Shown here in pieces: positions 8,757 through 18,127 of a DNA stretch of 64,000 bases. The position numbers and the translations under genes were made by a program. Position 1 is the stretch's first letter; each line of letters opens with the position of its first letter. This stretch comes from Sphingomonas sp. So64.6b (GTDB lineage Bacteria > Pseudomonadota > Alphaproteobacteria > Sphingomonadales > Sphingomonadaceae): the NCBI RefSeq assembly GCF_014171475.1, contig NZ_CP048817.1, positions 992,001 to 1,056,000 on the forward strand, in the 5' to 3' direction. The notes under the pieces are model-generated. The model made no database searches. It was not told where the DNA came from and worked only from the letters and a program-made list of their open reading frames with translations.

Positions 8757-11700
8757 CCGAGGTCGACGTCGCACCCGCGCCAGTGTCTGTGCCCGGGCCC
8801 GTCAAGCGCAAGCGCCCGATCGGGAGGGGGTGGCGCTGGCTCATTACTGCGTTGCTCGGCCTGGTCACGCTGATCGCGCTGGCGCTATTCGTGCTCGATA
8901 CCAGTGTCGGCCATCGCTGGGTCGCCGACCAGATCGCGGCGCAGAAACCATCCAATGGCCTGCGCTACAGCGTCGGCCGGATCGATGGTTCGCTCTATTC
9001 CAATGCAGTGCTGGTCGATGTGCGGATACGCGACCAGAAGGGGCTGGTGTTCCGTGCGCCGCGCGCCGAACTGAGCTGGTCGCCCTTTGCCTGGCTGTCC
9101 AACCGGCTCGACATCTCTCGCCTGGTCATTCCCCAGGCGCTGTTCGCCAAGGTGCCGGAAACGATCAAGACCGGGCGCAAGGGGCCGACCCTGCCCGGGT
9201 TCGACATCCGCATCGGCGAATTGCGCATCGACCGGCTGACCATCGCGCCGGCCGTCGCCGGTAAGGCCCGCACCGCGCGGCTCGCCGGCAAGGCCGATGT
9301 GCATTCGGGGCGGGCGCTGGTCGATCTCGCGGCTGTCGTCGCGGGCAGTGATACACTGAATCTCAAGCTTGACGCCGAGCCTGATCGCGACCGGTTCGAC
9401 ATCGGCGTGCGCGCGCGCGGCACTGCCGACGGCGTTCTCGCAAAGATGATCGGCATTGCGCGGCCGATCTCGCTCGACGTCGCTGGCGACGGCACGTGGA
9501 AGACATGGCAGGGCAGCGCACAGGGCGATATCGGCGATGTCCGTGCGATCGATCTGAAGCTCGGCAACAAGGCGGGCAGTTATTCGCTTTCCGGCACGCT
9601 GACGCCGGCTCCCTTCACCAAGGGCAAGCTGATGCGCCTGACCAGCCCGCGCATCACCGTCAACGGCGCCGCCACCTTGGCCAATCGCCGGCTCGACGGC
9701 ACGCTCGCGCTGCGCACCGCCGCGCTGAGCGTCGACACCACCGGCGTGATCGATCTTGCCGAGGGCGCCTATCGTAACGTGCGCATCGCCGCCCGGCTGC
9801 TGCATCCGCCCGCGCTGTTTCCCAATATGAGCGGACGCAATATCGAACTGCGCGCGATCCTCGACGGCGCCTTCGCCACCGCTGCGTTCGATTATCGCCT
9901 GACCGCCGACCGCTTCGCTTTCGACCAGAACGGCTTCGAGGTTGCACGTGCGGCGGGCAAGGGGCGCTTTTCGAAATCGCCGATCCTCGTGCCGGTCAAG
10001 TTCAGCGCGGTGCGCGTCACCGGGGTCGGCGATGTCGCCGGCGGCATCTTGCGCAACCTGACGCTCGACGGTGTGTTGCGCGTGACCAGCGCGTTCGTCA
10101 CCGGCGATAATCTGCGCCTGCGCTCCGACAAGCTGACCGGGCGGATCAACCTGATCCTCGATCTCAAGACCGGTCGCTACGAAGTCGGCATCAACGGCGC
10201 GCTCGGCCGTTACCTGATCCCCGGCCTTGGCATCGTCGATGTCACGTCCAAGCTGCAGGCGGTGCCTGGTCCCAACGGCAAGGGCCTGCGCATCATCGGC
10301 ACCGGCACCGCGCAGATGGTGCGGCTCGACAATGCGTTCTTCCGTTCGCTCGCCGGCGGCCTGCCGCGAATCGTCACCGGGCTCGAACGCACGCCCGACG
10401 GCATCCTCCACTTCAAGGGGCTGGTGCTGACCGCACCGCAGATCCGCATCACCGGCACTGGTTTCCGCCGCCGCGACGGGACCTTCTATTTCGAAGGCAG
10501 CGGACGTCAGGCGACCTATGGCCCGTTCACCATCAAGCTCGACGGGCGGATCGAAAAACCAACGCTCGACCTGGTATTCGAACACCCCAATGAGACGATG
10601 GGCCTGACCAACGTCGTCGCGCATCTCGACCCGACGCCACAGGGTTTCGCCTTCACCGCACGCGGTGGATCCCGGCTTGGGCCGTTCACCGGCAATGGCG
10701 CGATCCTGTTGCCGCCCGGCCAGGATGCGACGATCGCGATCCAGCAGCTTGATGTCAGCGGCACCCGGTTGAACGGTTCGCTGCAAGTGGCCGATGGCGG
10801 TTTCAACGGCCGCCTCGCGGTCGCGGGCGGTGGCATTTCGGGCGAGTTGTTGTTGCGGCCGGTTGGTACCGTGCAGCGGATCGAGGCGCATCTCGACGCC
10901 GCGTCGGCCAAGCTGGCGGAGATGATCACGTTGCGGCGCGGGCATATCGATCTCGTTGCGTTGCTCGATCCTGCCGGCACCTCGATCGAGGCGACCGCGA
11001 CCGGCAATGGCCTGAGGCGCGGTGCGCTGACCATCGGGCGCTTCGCCGGTAACGCGACGCTGCGTGGCGGGGTCGGGCAGATCAAGGTGTCGGTCGCCGG
11101 TTCGCGCGGCCGCGCCTTCGACATCCAGTCGGTGATTCAGGTCACGCCTGACAGTTACAACGTCTCGGCCCAGGGCACGCTTGACCGCCGTCCGTTGAAA
11201 CTGATCACCCCGGCGATCTTCACGCGCGACGGGGATGGCTGGCGCCTTGCCCCCGCCAAACTCAGTTTTGCCGGTGGCGAGGCGCAGATCGCCGGGCGCT
11301 TCACTGGCCGGTCGAGCGCGATCGACGCCGGCCTGACGCGCATGCCGCTGGCGATCCTCGACATCGGTTTCCCCGGCCTTGGCCTTGGCGGCAGCGCATC
11401 GGGCAAGCTGGTCTTCGCCCAGGGGGAGGGGCAGGCGCCGACCGGGCGGATGGATATGACGGTGCGTGGCCTGACCCGCTCCGGCCTCGTCCTGTCCTCG
11501 CAGCCGATCGATGTCGGCATCGCCGCGGTACTCCAGCCCAACAAGGCGGTCGCCCGCGCGACCATGGCAAGCGGTGGCAAGACCGTCGGCCGCGCACAGG
11601 CGCAACTGACTCCGCTCGGCTCGGGCGATCTCGCAACGCGGCTCGCCAAAGCGCCGCTCTTCGCCCAGCTGCGTTATAACGGACCCGCCGATACGCTATG

Positions 11701-12940
11701 GCGGCTCGCCAATATCGAATTGTTCGACCTGACCGGCCCGGTTGCGATCGGCGCCGATCTCAGCGGTACGATCGATGATCCGCGCATCCGCGGCGTCCTT
11801 CAGGCGAACGGCGCGAAGATCGAAAGCGGCACGACCGGTACGGTGCTGACCAATGTCCAGGCGCGGGGCCGTTTCGGCGGATCGAAACTGGTGATCGACA
11901 GCTTCGGTGCCGATGCCGGCAAGGGCGGGCGCGTGTCGGGTACCGGCACGTTCGATCTCGCCGCGGCGCGTGGCTTTGGCATCGACCTCAACATGCGCGC
12001 GGAAAGCGCCCAGTTGATCAACCGCGACGATATCGCAGCGACCGTCACCGGTCCGCTCAGCTTCAAATCGGACGGGTCGGGCGGTGTCATCTCGGGCGAT
12101 GTCGTGCTCGACAAGAGCCGCTACCGGCTCGGCCAGGCGACCGCGGCCAGCGCCGTGCCGCGCCTCAACATCCGAGAGATCAACGTGCCGGGCGGCGACG
12201 ATGATGGCGATCTTGTGCCGAGCAAGCCGTGGCGACTCGATATCCACGCGCGCGCGCCGAACCGGCTCACGGTCAGCGGGCTCGGATTGGCCAGCGAATG
12301 GTCGGCCGACCTGAAGATCGGTGGCGTCCCCGAAAATCCCGCGATCACCGGCCGCGCCGACTTGATCCGCGGCGATTACGAATTCGCCGGCCGCGAATTC
12401 GAACTCGAACGCGGGATCATCCTCTTCGCAGGAGAAGTCCCGGCAAATCCGTCGCTCGACATTGCCGCCAATGCCGATTCGACCGGGCTGCGCGCGACGA
12501 TCCGCGTTACCGGCAACGCGCTGAAGCCGGAGATCAGCTTCTCCAGCGTTCCCGCGCTGCCCGAAGACGAGTTGCTGTCGCGCCTGTTGTTCGGAACGTC
12601 GATCACCAACCTGTCAGCCCCTGAAGCGCTGCAACTCGCGGCGGCGGTGGCGGCGCTGCAGGATGGCAAGGGCGGGCTCAATCCGATCAACGCGGTGCGC
12701 CGTGCCGCCGGGCTCGACCGACTGCGTATCCTGCCAGCCGACCCGCAGACCGGGCAGGGCACCTCGGTCGCAGCGGGTAAATATATCACCCGGCGCCTGT
12801 TCGCGGAGATCATCACCGATGGGCAGGGTTATTCCGCGACGCAGGTGGAATTCCAGGTCACGCGCTGGCTGTCGCTGCTGTCGAGTATCTCAACGATCGG
12901 GCGGCAAAGCGCCAATGTGCGCGTGTCGAAGGATTATTAG
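8753..12940 (+). CDS. tamB: TamB, translocation and assembly module inner-membrane-anchored protein
   Basis: This 1395-residue AsmA/TamB (DUF490) family protein spans the periplasm as a long beta-taco groove and works with TamA, probably in phospholipid transport and outer-membrane biogenesis. Translation starts at TTG 8753, inside the tamA stop. A single N-terminal membrane anchor is visible (WLITALLGLVTLIALALFVL, about residues 26-45). The body is repetitive beta-sheet sequence, and the conserved C-terminal DUF490 domain occupies about the last 330 residues (LTVSGLGLASEWSADLKIGG, DELLSRLLFGTSITNLS). It ends close to an intergenic region with no further gene on this strand. Confidence 0.92.
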   Translation: MTEVDVAPAPVSVPGPVKRKRPIGRGWRWLITALLGLVTLIALALFVLDTSVGHRWVADQIAAQKPSNGLRYSVGRIDGSLYSNAVLVDVRIRDQKGLVFRAPRAELSWSPFAWLSNRLDISRLVIPQALFAKVPETIKTGRKGPTLPGFDIRIGELRIDRLTIAPAVAGKARTARLAGKADVHSGRALVDLAAVVAGSDTLNLKLDAEPDRDRFDIGVRARGTADGVLAKMIGIARPISLDVAGDGTWKTWQGSAQGDIGDVRAIDLKLGNKAGSYSLSGTLTPAPFTKGKLMRLTSPRITVNGAATLANRRLDGTLALRTAALSVDTTGVIDLAEGAYRNVRIAARLLHPPALFPNMSGRNIELRAILDGAFATAAFDYRLTADRFAFDQNGFEVARAAGKGRFSKSPILVPVKFSAVRVTGVGDVAGGILRNLTLDGVLRVTSAFVTGDNLRLRSDKLTGRINLILDLKTGRYEVGINGALGRYLIPGLGIVDVTSKLQAVPGPNGKGLRIIGTGTAQMVRLDNAFFRSLAGGLPRIVTGLERTPDGILHFKGLVLTAPQIRITGTGFRRRDGTFYFEGSGRQATYGPFTIKLDGRIEKPTLDLVFEHPNETMGLTNVVAHLDPTPQGFAFTARGGSRLGPFTGNGAILLPPGQDATIAIQQLDVSGTRLNGSLQVADGGFNGRLAVAGGGISGELLLRPVGTVQRIEAHLDAASAKLAEMITLRRGHIDLVALLDPAGTSIEATATGNGLRRGALTIGRFAGNATLRGGVGQIKVSVAGSRGRAFDIQSVIQVTPDSYNVSAQGTLDRRPLKLITPAIFTRDGDGWRLAPAKLSFAGGEAQIAGRFTGRSSAIDAGLTRMPLAILDIGFPGLGLGGSASGKLVFAQGEGQAPTGRMDMTVRGLTRSGLVLSSQPIDVGIAAVLQPNKAVARATMASGGKTVGRAQAQLTPLGSGDLATRLAKAPLFAQLRYNGPADTLWRLANIELFDLTGPVAIGADLSGTIDDPRIRGVLQANGAKIESGTTGTVLTNVQARGRFGGSKLVIDSFGADAGKGGRVSGTGTFDLAAARGFGIDLNMRAESAQLINRDDIAATVTGPLSFKSDGSGGVISGDVVLDKSRYRLGQATAASAVPRLNIREINVPGGDDDGDLVPSKPWRLDIHARAPNRLTVSGLGLASEWSADLKIGGVPENPAITGRADLIRGDYEFAGREFELERGIILFAGEVPANPSLDIAANADSTGLRATIRVTGNALKPEISFSSVPALPEDELLSRLLFGTSITNLSAPEALQLAAAVAALQDGKGGLNPINAVRRAAGLDRLRILPADPQTGQGTSVAAGKYITRRLFAEIITDGQGYSATQVEFQVTRWLSLLSSISTIGRQSANVRVSKDY

Positions 12941-13289
12941 AGCACCAGGCTTTATCAGAAGCGCGAGGTGGATGACTCAGGTCATGCCGGGGCATGGCGC
13001 TGATCGCGCGGTGCCGAAGCAGTTTTCCGACGATAAGAAAAAGCGCACCGGTATAAGGCCGGCAAGGGATGATCTGCCCGATCCGGTGTCACGGTTGAAT
13101 CACTGCTGGCGGCAATCCGGTCGACGGAGCGGCGGGAGATATCGGACACCGGTAATGTTGCATATCTCTCGCCACCGCCTCGGCGAGATACCTTTATAAA
13201 TCTTTATATATCAGTTACTAAGAGAACAGGGGTCGTTACCCAAGCGGTTGCCGTCCAGCATGAATCGACCCGATTCAATGCTCGGTGCG
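12941..13289. other. Non-coding interval between tamB and the convergent DedA gene
   Basis: No convincing gene is visible in these roughly 350 bases. They contain an inverted repeat (GGGAGATAT at 13134 pairing with ATATCTCTC at 13162) whose left part is shared with 51707-51726, and a short A+T-rich stretch (about 13190-13220). The hairpin could terminate transcription from tamB. Confidence 0.5.
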
Positions 13290-13856
13290 CTAAGCGGCCA
13301 GAAGGCTGCGTCGTCGGAAGAAATGGATCGCCAGCGCCACAATCACCGCCACGGCCAGCACGCCGATCACAACATGTTCGACTGATTTTATCTTGCCGAA
13401 CAACCGCTCGATCCCGTCGGCAAAGACATAGCCGATACCGGTGAACAACACCGCCCACAGCATTGCCGCAGCCGCATTGAGCGCGGCGAACTTGCGTGTC
13501 CTGATCGCCGACGTGCCGATCGCCATCGGGCTGACCGTGCGCAGTCCGTAGAGAAAGCGGAAACCGAACACGAACGCGGTCGGATGCCGTTCGAACAGGG
13601 CGAGAGCCCTGGCGAATGCCGGACGTGCCTCGATCCGCTTGACGCGCGGATGTTCGCGGAAGCGCCGCCCGATCGCGAAGAATAATTGGTCGGCGACGAA
13701 CGATCCCGCCGCAGCGGCGATCGCCACGCCGGCCAGCGGCAGCAGCCCGTCATGCGCGAGCAGCCCGCCGGTGACGACCATCGTCTCACCTTCGATCCCC
13801 GCGCCGAAAAAGACCGCGGCGAGGCCAAAGCGCGCAATGAGGGTTTCGATCGCCAT
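13290..13856 (-). CDS. DedA family membrane protein
   Basis: This 188-residue protein of the DedA/SNARE-associated (VTT domain) family comprises polytopic inner-membrane proteins needed for envelope homeostasis, some of which are undecaprenyl-phosphate or lipid flippases. The family signatures are present: the N-terminal re-entrant region FFGAGIEGETMVVTGG with the conserved Glu, and FGFRFLYGLRTVSPMAIG with the conserved arginines, followed by membrane helices and a basic tail (HFFRRRSLLAA). It is shorter than the 200-220 residues usual in E. coli paralogs but looks complete. It converges with tamB and is divergent from the SLC13 permease. Confidence 0.88.
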   Translation of the reverse strand: MAIETLIARFGLAAVFFGAGIEGETMVVTGGLLAHDGLLPLAGVAIAAAAGSFVADQLFFAIGRRFREHPRVKRIEARPAFARALALFERHPTAFVFGFRFLYGLRTVSPMAIGTSAIRTRKFAALNAAAAMLWAVLFTGIGYVFADGIERLFGKIKSVEHVVIGVLAVAVIVALAIHFFRRRSLLAA

Positions 13857-13961
13857 GGATCACGCGTTGCCCGCGATATTTGGCGAATGCCAGCCCCGAC
13901 CAGGGACATTGTTGCGATGTCGCGAGTTTGACTGCCATCTTTCATCATCGCGCGAGGCCGG

Positions 13962-15737
13962 ATGACGCTGCCCCAATATCTGTCGATCGCCACGCTCATC
14001 GGCATGATGGCGCTCTTCATCTGGGGTAAATTCCGTTACGATGTGGTCGCAATCATCGCGCTGCTCGCCGCGCTGGCACTGGGCATCGTCGCGCCCAAGG
14101 AAGCATTCAAGGGTTTCTCCGACGACATCGTCATCATCGTCGGCTCGGCCCTGGTCATCTCGGCGGCGGTGCAGCGCTCGGGCGTGATCGAGATGGCGCT
14201 GTCCTTCGTGTCGAAACATGTGACGCGGGTGCGCACGCAATTGCTCGTGCTGACCGCGTCGGTCGGGTTCGCCTCGGGCTTCGTCAAGAATATCGGCGCG
14301 CTGGCGATGCTGATGCCCGCGGCGTTCCAGATGGCCAAGAAATCGGACACCAGCCCGTCGGTCTTCCTCATGCCGATGGCCTTCGCCTCGCTGCTTGGCG
14401 GGCTGATCACGCTGGTCGGTACATCGCCCAACATTATCGTCAGCCGGGTGCGCGAACAGATGACCGGACAACCGTTCGGCATGTTCGACTATGCCCCGGT
14501 AGGGCTGGGCCTGACCGTAATGGGACTGATCTTCCTGCGCTTCGGTTATCGCCTGCTGCCGCGCGATCGGCGGGCGGCGCCGACCATGGGCGAGGCGCTC
14601 GACATCAAGGGCTATGTGACCGAGGCGGCGATTGCCGAAGGGTCGCCCGCGATCGGCGAGACGGTTTCGGCATTCCTCGACCGCCACGACCGCGAGGTTA
14701 CGATCACAGCGATCCTGCGCGCGGGCATGCGCAGTGCGCCATTGCCCAATACCGCGCTGCGCGAGGACGACATCCTGATTATCGGCGGCGATCCTGAGGA
14801 ACTGGAGCGCGTCATCGCCAAGGACAAACTCGCGCTCGAAGGCCAGGAACGCGATGTACCCGAAGGCAGCGAGGGTGAAGAAATCGGCGTAATCGAAGCG
14901 GTGATCGGCGCAGAGTCGCTGCTGGTCGGCCAGACCGCCGGACGCATGCGTCTGCAGCGGCATTATGGCATCAACCTGATCGCCGTGTCACGGCAGGGGA
15001 CACGACTGGTCAAGCGGCTCGGCGACACCATACTCGCTGCCGGGGACGTCGTCGTGCTTCAGGGGCCGCTTACATTATTGCCCGAGCGCTTACGCGATCT
15101 CGGCTGCTTGCCGCTCGCCGAACGCGCGCTGCGGCTCGGCAGTTCGCGGCGCGGCTGGTTGCCGATCGCGATCCTGGCCGTTGCGATGGTCGCAACCGCC
15201 ACCGGTTATGTGCCGGTGGCGGTCGCCTTTTTCGCGGCGGCCGGACTGGTCATGGCCAGCGGCGCGTTGCCCGTGCGCGAGGCGTACGACCATGTCGAAT
15301 GGCCGATCCTGATCATGCTCGGCGCGCTGATTCCGGTCAGCGATTCGCTACGCACGACCGGCGCATCGGACGTCATCGCGACCTGGCTGTCCTCGACTGC
15401 GGCGACGCTGCCGCCCTGGGGCGCGGTCGCGCTGATCCTCGCGGCGGCGATGGCGGTGACGCCGTTCCTCAACAATGCCGCGACGGTGCTGGTAATGGCG
15501 CCGATCGCCGCGACCTTTGCCGGTGATCTCGGATATCGGCCAGAGGCTTTCCTGATGGCGACCGCGGTCGGCGCGGGGTGCGATTTCCTGACCCCGATCG
15601 GCCACCAGTGCAATACGCTGGTGATGGGGCCGGGCGGTTACAAGTTCGGTGATTATGCGCGGCTGGGCGCGCCGCTATCGGTGATGGTGTTGCTGGTCGG
15701 CGTACCGCTGCTCATGTGGACATGGCCGGTGCATTGA
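13962..15737 (+). CDS. SLC13/DASS family permease with two RCK_C (TrkA-C) domains
   Basis: This 591-residue inner-membrane transporter of the divalent-anion:sodium symporter group has the arrangement helices - two RCK_C domains (about residues 205-290 and 300-385) - helices. This layout is common in bacterial permeases of sulfate or other anions whose substrate is not known. The first membrane half contains SGFVKNIGALAMLMP and LITLVGTSPNIIVS, the second FLNNAATVLVMAPIA and FLTPIGHQCNTLVMGPG, matching the paired SNT-type motifs of the family. Its 3' end overlaps the convergent ATP-grasp gene by 26 bases. The substrate cannot be told from sequence. Confidence 0.9.
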   Translation: MTLPQYLSIATLIGMMALFIWGKFRYDVVAIIALLAALALGIVAPKEAFKGFSDDIVIIVGSALVISAAVQRSGVIEMALSFVSKHVTRVRTQLLVLTASVGFASGFVKNIGALAMLMPAAFQMAKKSDTSPSVFLMPMAFASLLGGLITLVGTSPNIIVSRVREQMTGQPFGMFDYAPVGLGLTVMGLIFLRFGYRLLPRDRRAAPTMGEALDIKGYVTEAAIAEGSPAIGETVSAFLDRHDREVTITAILRAGMRSAPLPNTALREDDILIIGGDPEELERVIAKDKLALEGQERDVPEGSEGEEIGVIEAVIGAESLLVGQTAGRMRLQRHYGINLIAVSRQGTRLVKRLGDTILAAGDVVVLQGPLTLLPERLRDLGCLPLAERALRLGSSRRGWLPIAILAVAMVATATGYVPVAVAFFAAAGLVMASGALPVREAYDHVEWPILIMLGALIPVSDSLRTTGASDVIATWLSSTAATLPPWGAVALILAAAMAVTPFLNNAATVLVMAPIAATFAGDLGYRPEAFLMATAVGAGCDFLTPIGHQCNTLVMGPGGYKFGDYARLGAPLSVMVLLVGVPLLMWTWPVH

Positions 15738-16575
15738 TCCCCAGTTCGTTGCCGAGCGCGTTCGCGAGACGGGCGGGCAATTCGGGTTCGAGATGCGGAT
15801 AGAGATCGGGCTCGATCGCCTCGAGTTCCATCAGCGCCAGATTGCCATCGGCCAGCCGCAACAGGTCGACCCGTGTGTAAAGCGCGGGTTCGGGCAAGGC
15901 GGCGATGATCCGGTCGGCCAGGTCGCGCTGTTCGGCTTCAGGAGCGAAGCGCGTGAAGATCCCGCCGAATTGCGGTTGGATACGGAAATCGCCCGCCGCG
16001 GCGACCTTGCGTACCGCATGGCTGAATTGCCCGGCGATGTAGAGGAAGGACAGTTCGCCTTCGCCCGACACGGCGGCGACGAAGGGCTGGATGATCGCAT
16101 CGTCGAGCGGCTCGACCGGATCGCCGCGCCCGACACGTACTGTGCGGTGGCTGCCGCCCGACACTTGCGGTTTGATCACCAGTTCCTCACCGCCGAAATG
16201 GTCGAAGGCGGCGGCGATACTGGCCGTGTCGGCGTGTCCGAACCGGCTCGGTACGATCGGGATGCCGTTGGCTTCGAGCTCGGCGAGATAGGTCTTGCGT
16301 GTGTTCCAGGCGAGCAAAGCCGCCGCGTTGAACAATGGCCGGTCCGCCGGCCACGCCGCCAGCATCGCCTGCCAGCGGCCGACATCGAGATGATAACCCC
16401 AGGCGAACAATGCCAGTGTCGCATCGCCATCGCCTGGCCCCAGATCCCAGGGTCGTGGACGAAGAGTCATGCCGCGTTCGCCGAACGCGGCGCGATAACC
16501 GTCCAGGATAGAACCGGCGGCAGCGCCATATTCGCTACCCGCCGCCGGCATCAATACATCGATGATGATCGCCAT
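15712..16575 (-). CDS. ATP-grasp domain protein (RimK/glutathione-synthetase-like)
   Basis: This 287-residue protein has an ATP-grasp ligase fold. Visible elements are the pre-ATP-grasp N-terminal domain, the NTRKTYLAELEANGIPIVPS entry to the grasp, the ATP-binding GGEELVIKPQVSGGSHRTV, and the metal-binding ending with LALMELEAIEPDLYPHLEP. Such enzymes activate a carboxylate with ATP and join it to an amine or thiol. The substrates here are unknown. The gene follows the aldehyde dehydrogenase with a 6-base gap on the same strand, so an operon is likely. Its end overlaps the opposing SLC13 permease gene by 26 bases. Confidence 0.85.
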   Translation of the reverse strand: MAIIIDVLMPAAGSEYGAAAGSILDGYRAAFGERGMTLRPRPWDLGPGDGDATLALFAWGYHLDVGRWQAMLAAWPADRPLFNAAALLAWNTRKTYLAELEANGIPIVPSRFGHADTASIAAAFDHFGGEELVIKPQVSGGSHRTVRVGRGDPVEPLDDAIIQPFVAAVSGEGELSFLYIAGQFSHAVRKVAAAGDFRIQPQFGGIFTRFAPEAEQRDLADRIIAALPEPALYTRVDLLRLADGNLALMELEAIEPDLYPHLEPELPARLANALGNELGINAPAMST

Positions 16576-16581
16576 GCCGCG

Positions 16582-18006
16582 TTACGCCGGTTCGCCGACG
16601 ATGGTTTTCAATTCCATGAAGTCGGCCAGTCCGTATTTGCCACCCTCGCGGCCATTGCCCGATTGCTTGTAACCGCCGAACGGCGTGCCGCCGCCGCCGC
16701 TCCAGGCGTTGATCGTGACGAGGCCCGCGCGCAGTTTCGGCGCGATCTTGGCGGCGGCGGCGGGATCGCCGGAGATCGTTGCCGACAGACCATAATCGGT
16801 GTCGTTGGCCATCTCGATCGCCTGATCGCCATCGTCATAGGTGGTGATCGTCGCGACCGGACCGAATGTCTCCTCGCGATAGATGCGCATCTCCGGCGTC
16901 ACGTCGGCGAACACGGTCGGCTTGATGAAGAATCCGGCATTGCGCCCGTCGGGTCGTCCCATGCCGCCGGTGACCAGGGTCGCACCCTCGTCGATCGCGG
17001 ACTGGATCAGTCCCTGGATCTTCTCATATTGCGCCTTGTTGACCACCGGGCCGATATGCGCGCCCATCACCGATGCGGCGTCGACCGTGACCGCTCCCAT
17101 GATCGATTTGACGATCTGCGTCGCTTCGCCGGCCTGGCTCCTGTGCACCAGCAGCCGAGTCGGTGCGATACAGCTCTGGCCGCTATTGGCGAGCACGCCT
17201 TGCACCGTCGGCGGCAGCACGGTGGCGAGGTCGGCACCTTCCAGCACGAGATTGGGCGCCTTGCCGCCAAGTTCCTGATGCACGCGCTTGACCGTCGCGG
17301 CGGCGGCTTGGGCTACCGCGATGCCGGCGCGGGTCGAGCCGGTGAAGCTGACCATATCGACATGTTTGTGCTTCGAGAGTGCCGCGCCAACGCCCGGGCC
17401 ATCGCCATTGACCAGGTTGAACACGCCCGCCGGCACGCCGGCCTTGTCGAGGATTTCGGCGAGGATCATCGCACAGCCCGGTGCTTCCTCGGATGGCTTC
17501 AGGATCATCGTATCGCCAGCGGCAAGGGCAGGGGCGACCTTGGCGCAGATCTGGTTGAGCGGCCAGTTCCACGGCGTGATCATCGCGACCACGCCGAGCG
17601 GCTCGTGCACCACGCGGTTCTTGCCGACTTGCTCCGAGAAGCTGAATTCCTGCAGCGCCTTTAGCGTGCCGAGAAAATAGCCCAGGCCGGCGGGTGCCTG
17701 CGCCATGGTCGCAAAGCCGATCGGCGCGCCCATTTCCTCGCTCGTCGCCGCCGCCAGATCGGGCATGCGCGCCTTATACTCTTCGATCACGCGGCCGAGC
17801 AGCGCGATACGCTCGTCGACGCTGGTCTGCGAATAGCTGGCAAAGGCCTTTTTCGCAGCAGCCACGGCCTTGTCGACATCCGCCTGCGTGCCAAGCGTGA
17901 TCTCGCTCACCGGCTGTTCGGTCGAGGGATCGATCACCTCATGGCGCTCGCCACCTTCGCTATCGACCCATGCGCCATCGATATAATGCTTGAGGTAGCT
18001 CTTCAT
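16582..18006 (-). CDS. NAD(P)-dependent aldehyde dehydrogenase family protein
   Basis: This 474-residue enzyme of the aldehyde dehydrogenase superfamily oxidises an aldehyde to the acid using NAD(P). Catalytic residues are visible: Asn147 in TPWNWPLN, the cofactor turn FTGSTRAG (221-228), the general base Glu245 in QELGGKAPN, and the nucleophile Cys279 in NSGQSCIAPTR. Length is typical. Start ATG 18006 gives MKSYLKHYIDGAWVDSEGG, a normal N-terminus. It heads a two-gene unit with the ATP-grasp protein and is divergent from a quinone reductase gene. The physiological aldehyde is not determinable from sequence. Confidence 0.92.
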   Translation of the reverse strand: MKSYLKHYIDGAWVDSEGGERHEVIDPSTEQPVSEITLGTQADVDKAVAAAKKAFASYSQTSVDERIALLGRVIEEYKARMPDLAAATSEEMGAPIGFATMAQAPAGLGYFLGTLKALQEFSFSEQVGKNRVVHEPLGVVAMITPWNWPLNQICAKVAPALAAGDTMILKPSEEAPGCAMILAEILDKAGVPAGVFNLVNGDGPGVGAALSKHKHVDMVSFTGSTRAGIAVAQAAAATVKRVHQELGGKAPNLVLEGADLATVLPPTVQGVLANSGQSCIAPTRLLVHRSQAGEATQIVKSIMGAVTVDAASVMGAHIGPVVNKAQYEKIQGLIQSAIDEGATLVTGGMGRPDGRNAGFFIKPTVFADVTPEMRIYREETFGPVATITTYDDGDQAIEMANDTDYGLSATISGDPAAAAKIAPKLRAGLVTINAWSGGGGTPFGGYKQSGNGREGGKYGLADFMELKTIVGEPA

Positions 18007-18127
18007 CGTCGCTCTCCGATTTTTGAACCTGCGGTATGTTTCGCCTGCTTAAATGGCGGCAGCGACGGTCGGTTGCAACCTGAAACTCAGCACCTATCTG
18101 CAACCCACCTTGTCAGGAGATCGATCG

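Noticed and set aside
8885..11605. Minus-strand frame of 906 codons
   Set aside because: It lies wholly inside tamB on the opposite strand; the low-complexity Arg/Gln/Asp composition shows a shadow.
15793..17664. Plus-strand frame of 623 codons
   Set aside because: Antisense to the ATP-grasp and aldehyde dehydrogenase genes, both of which have clear catalytic motifs.
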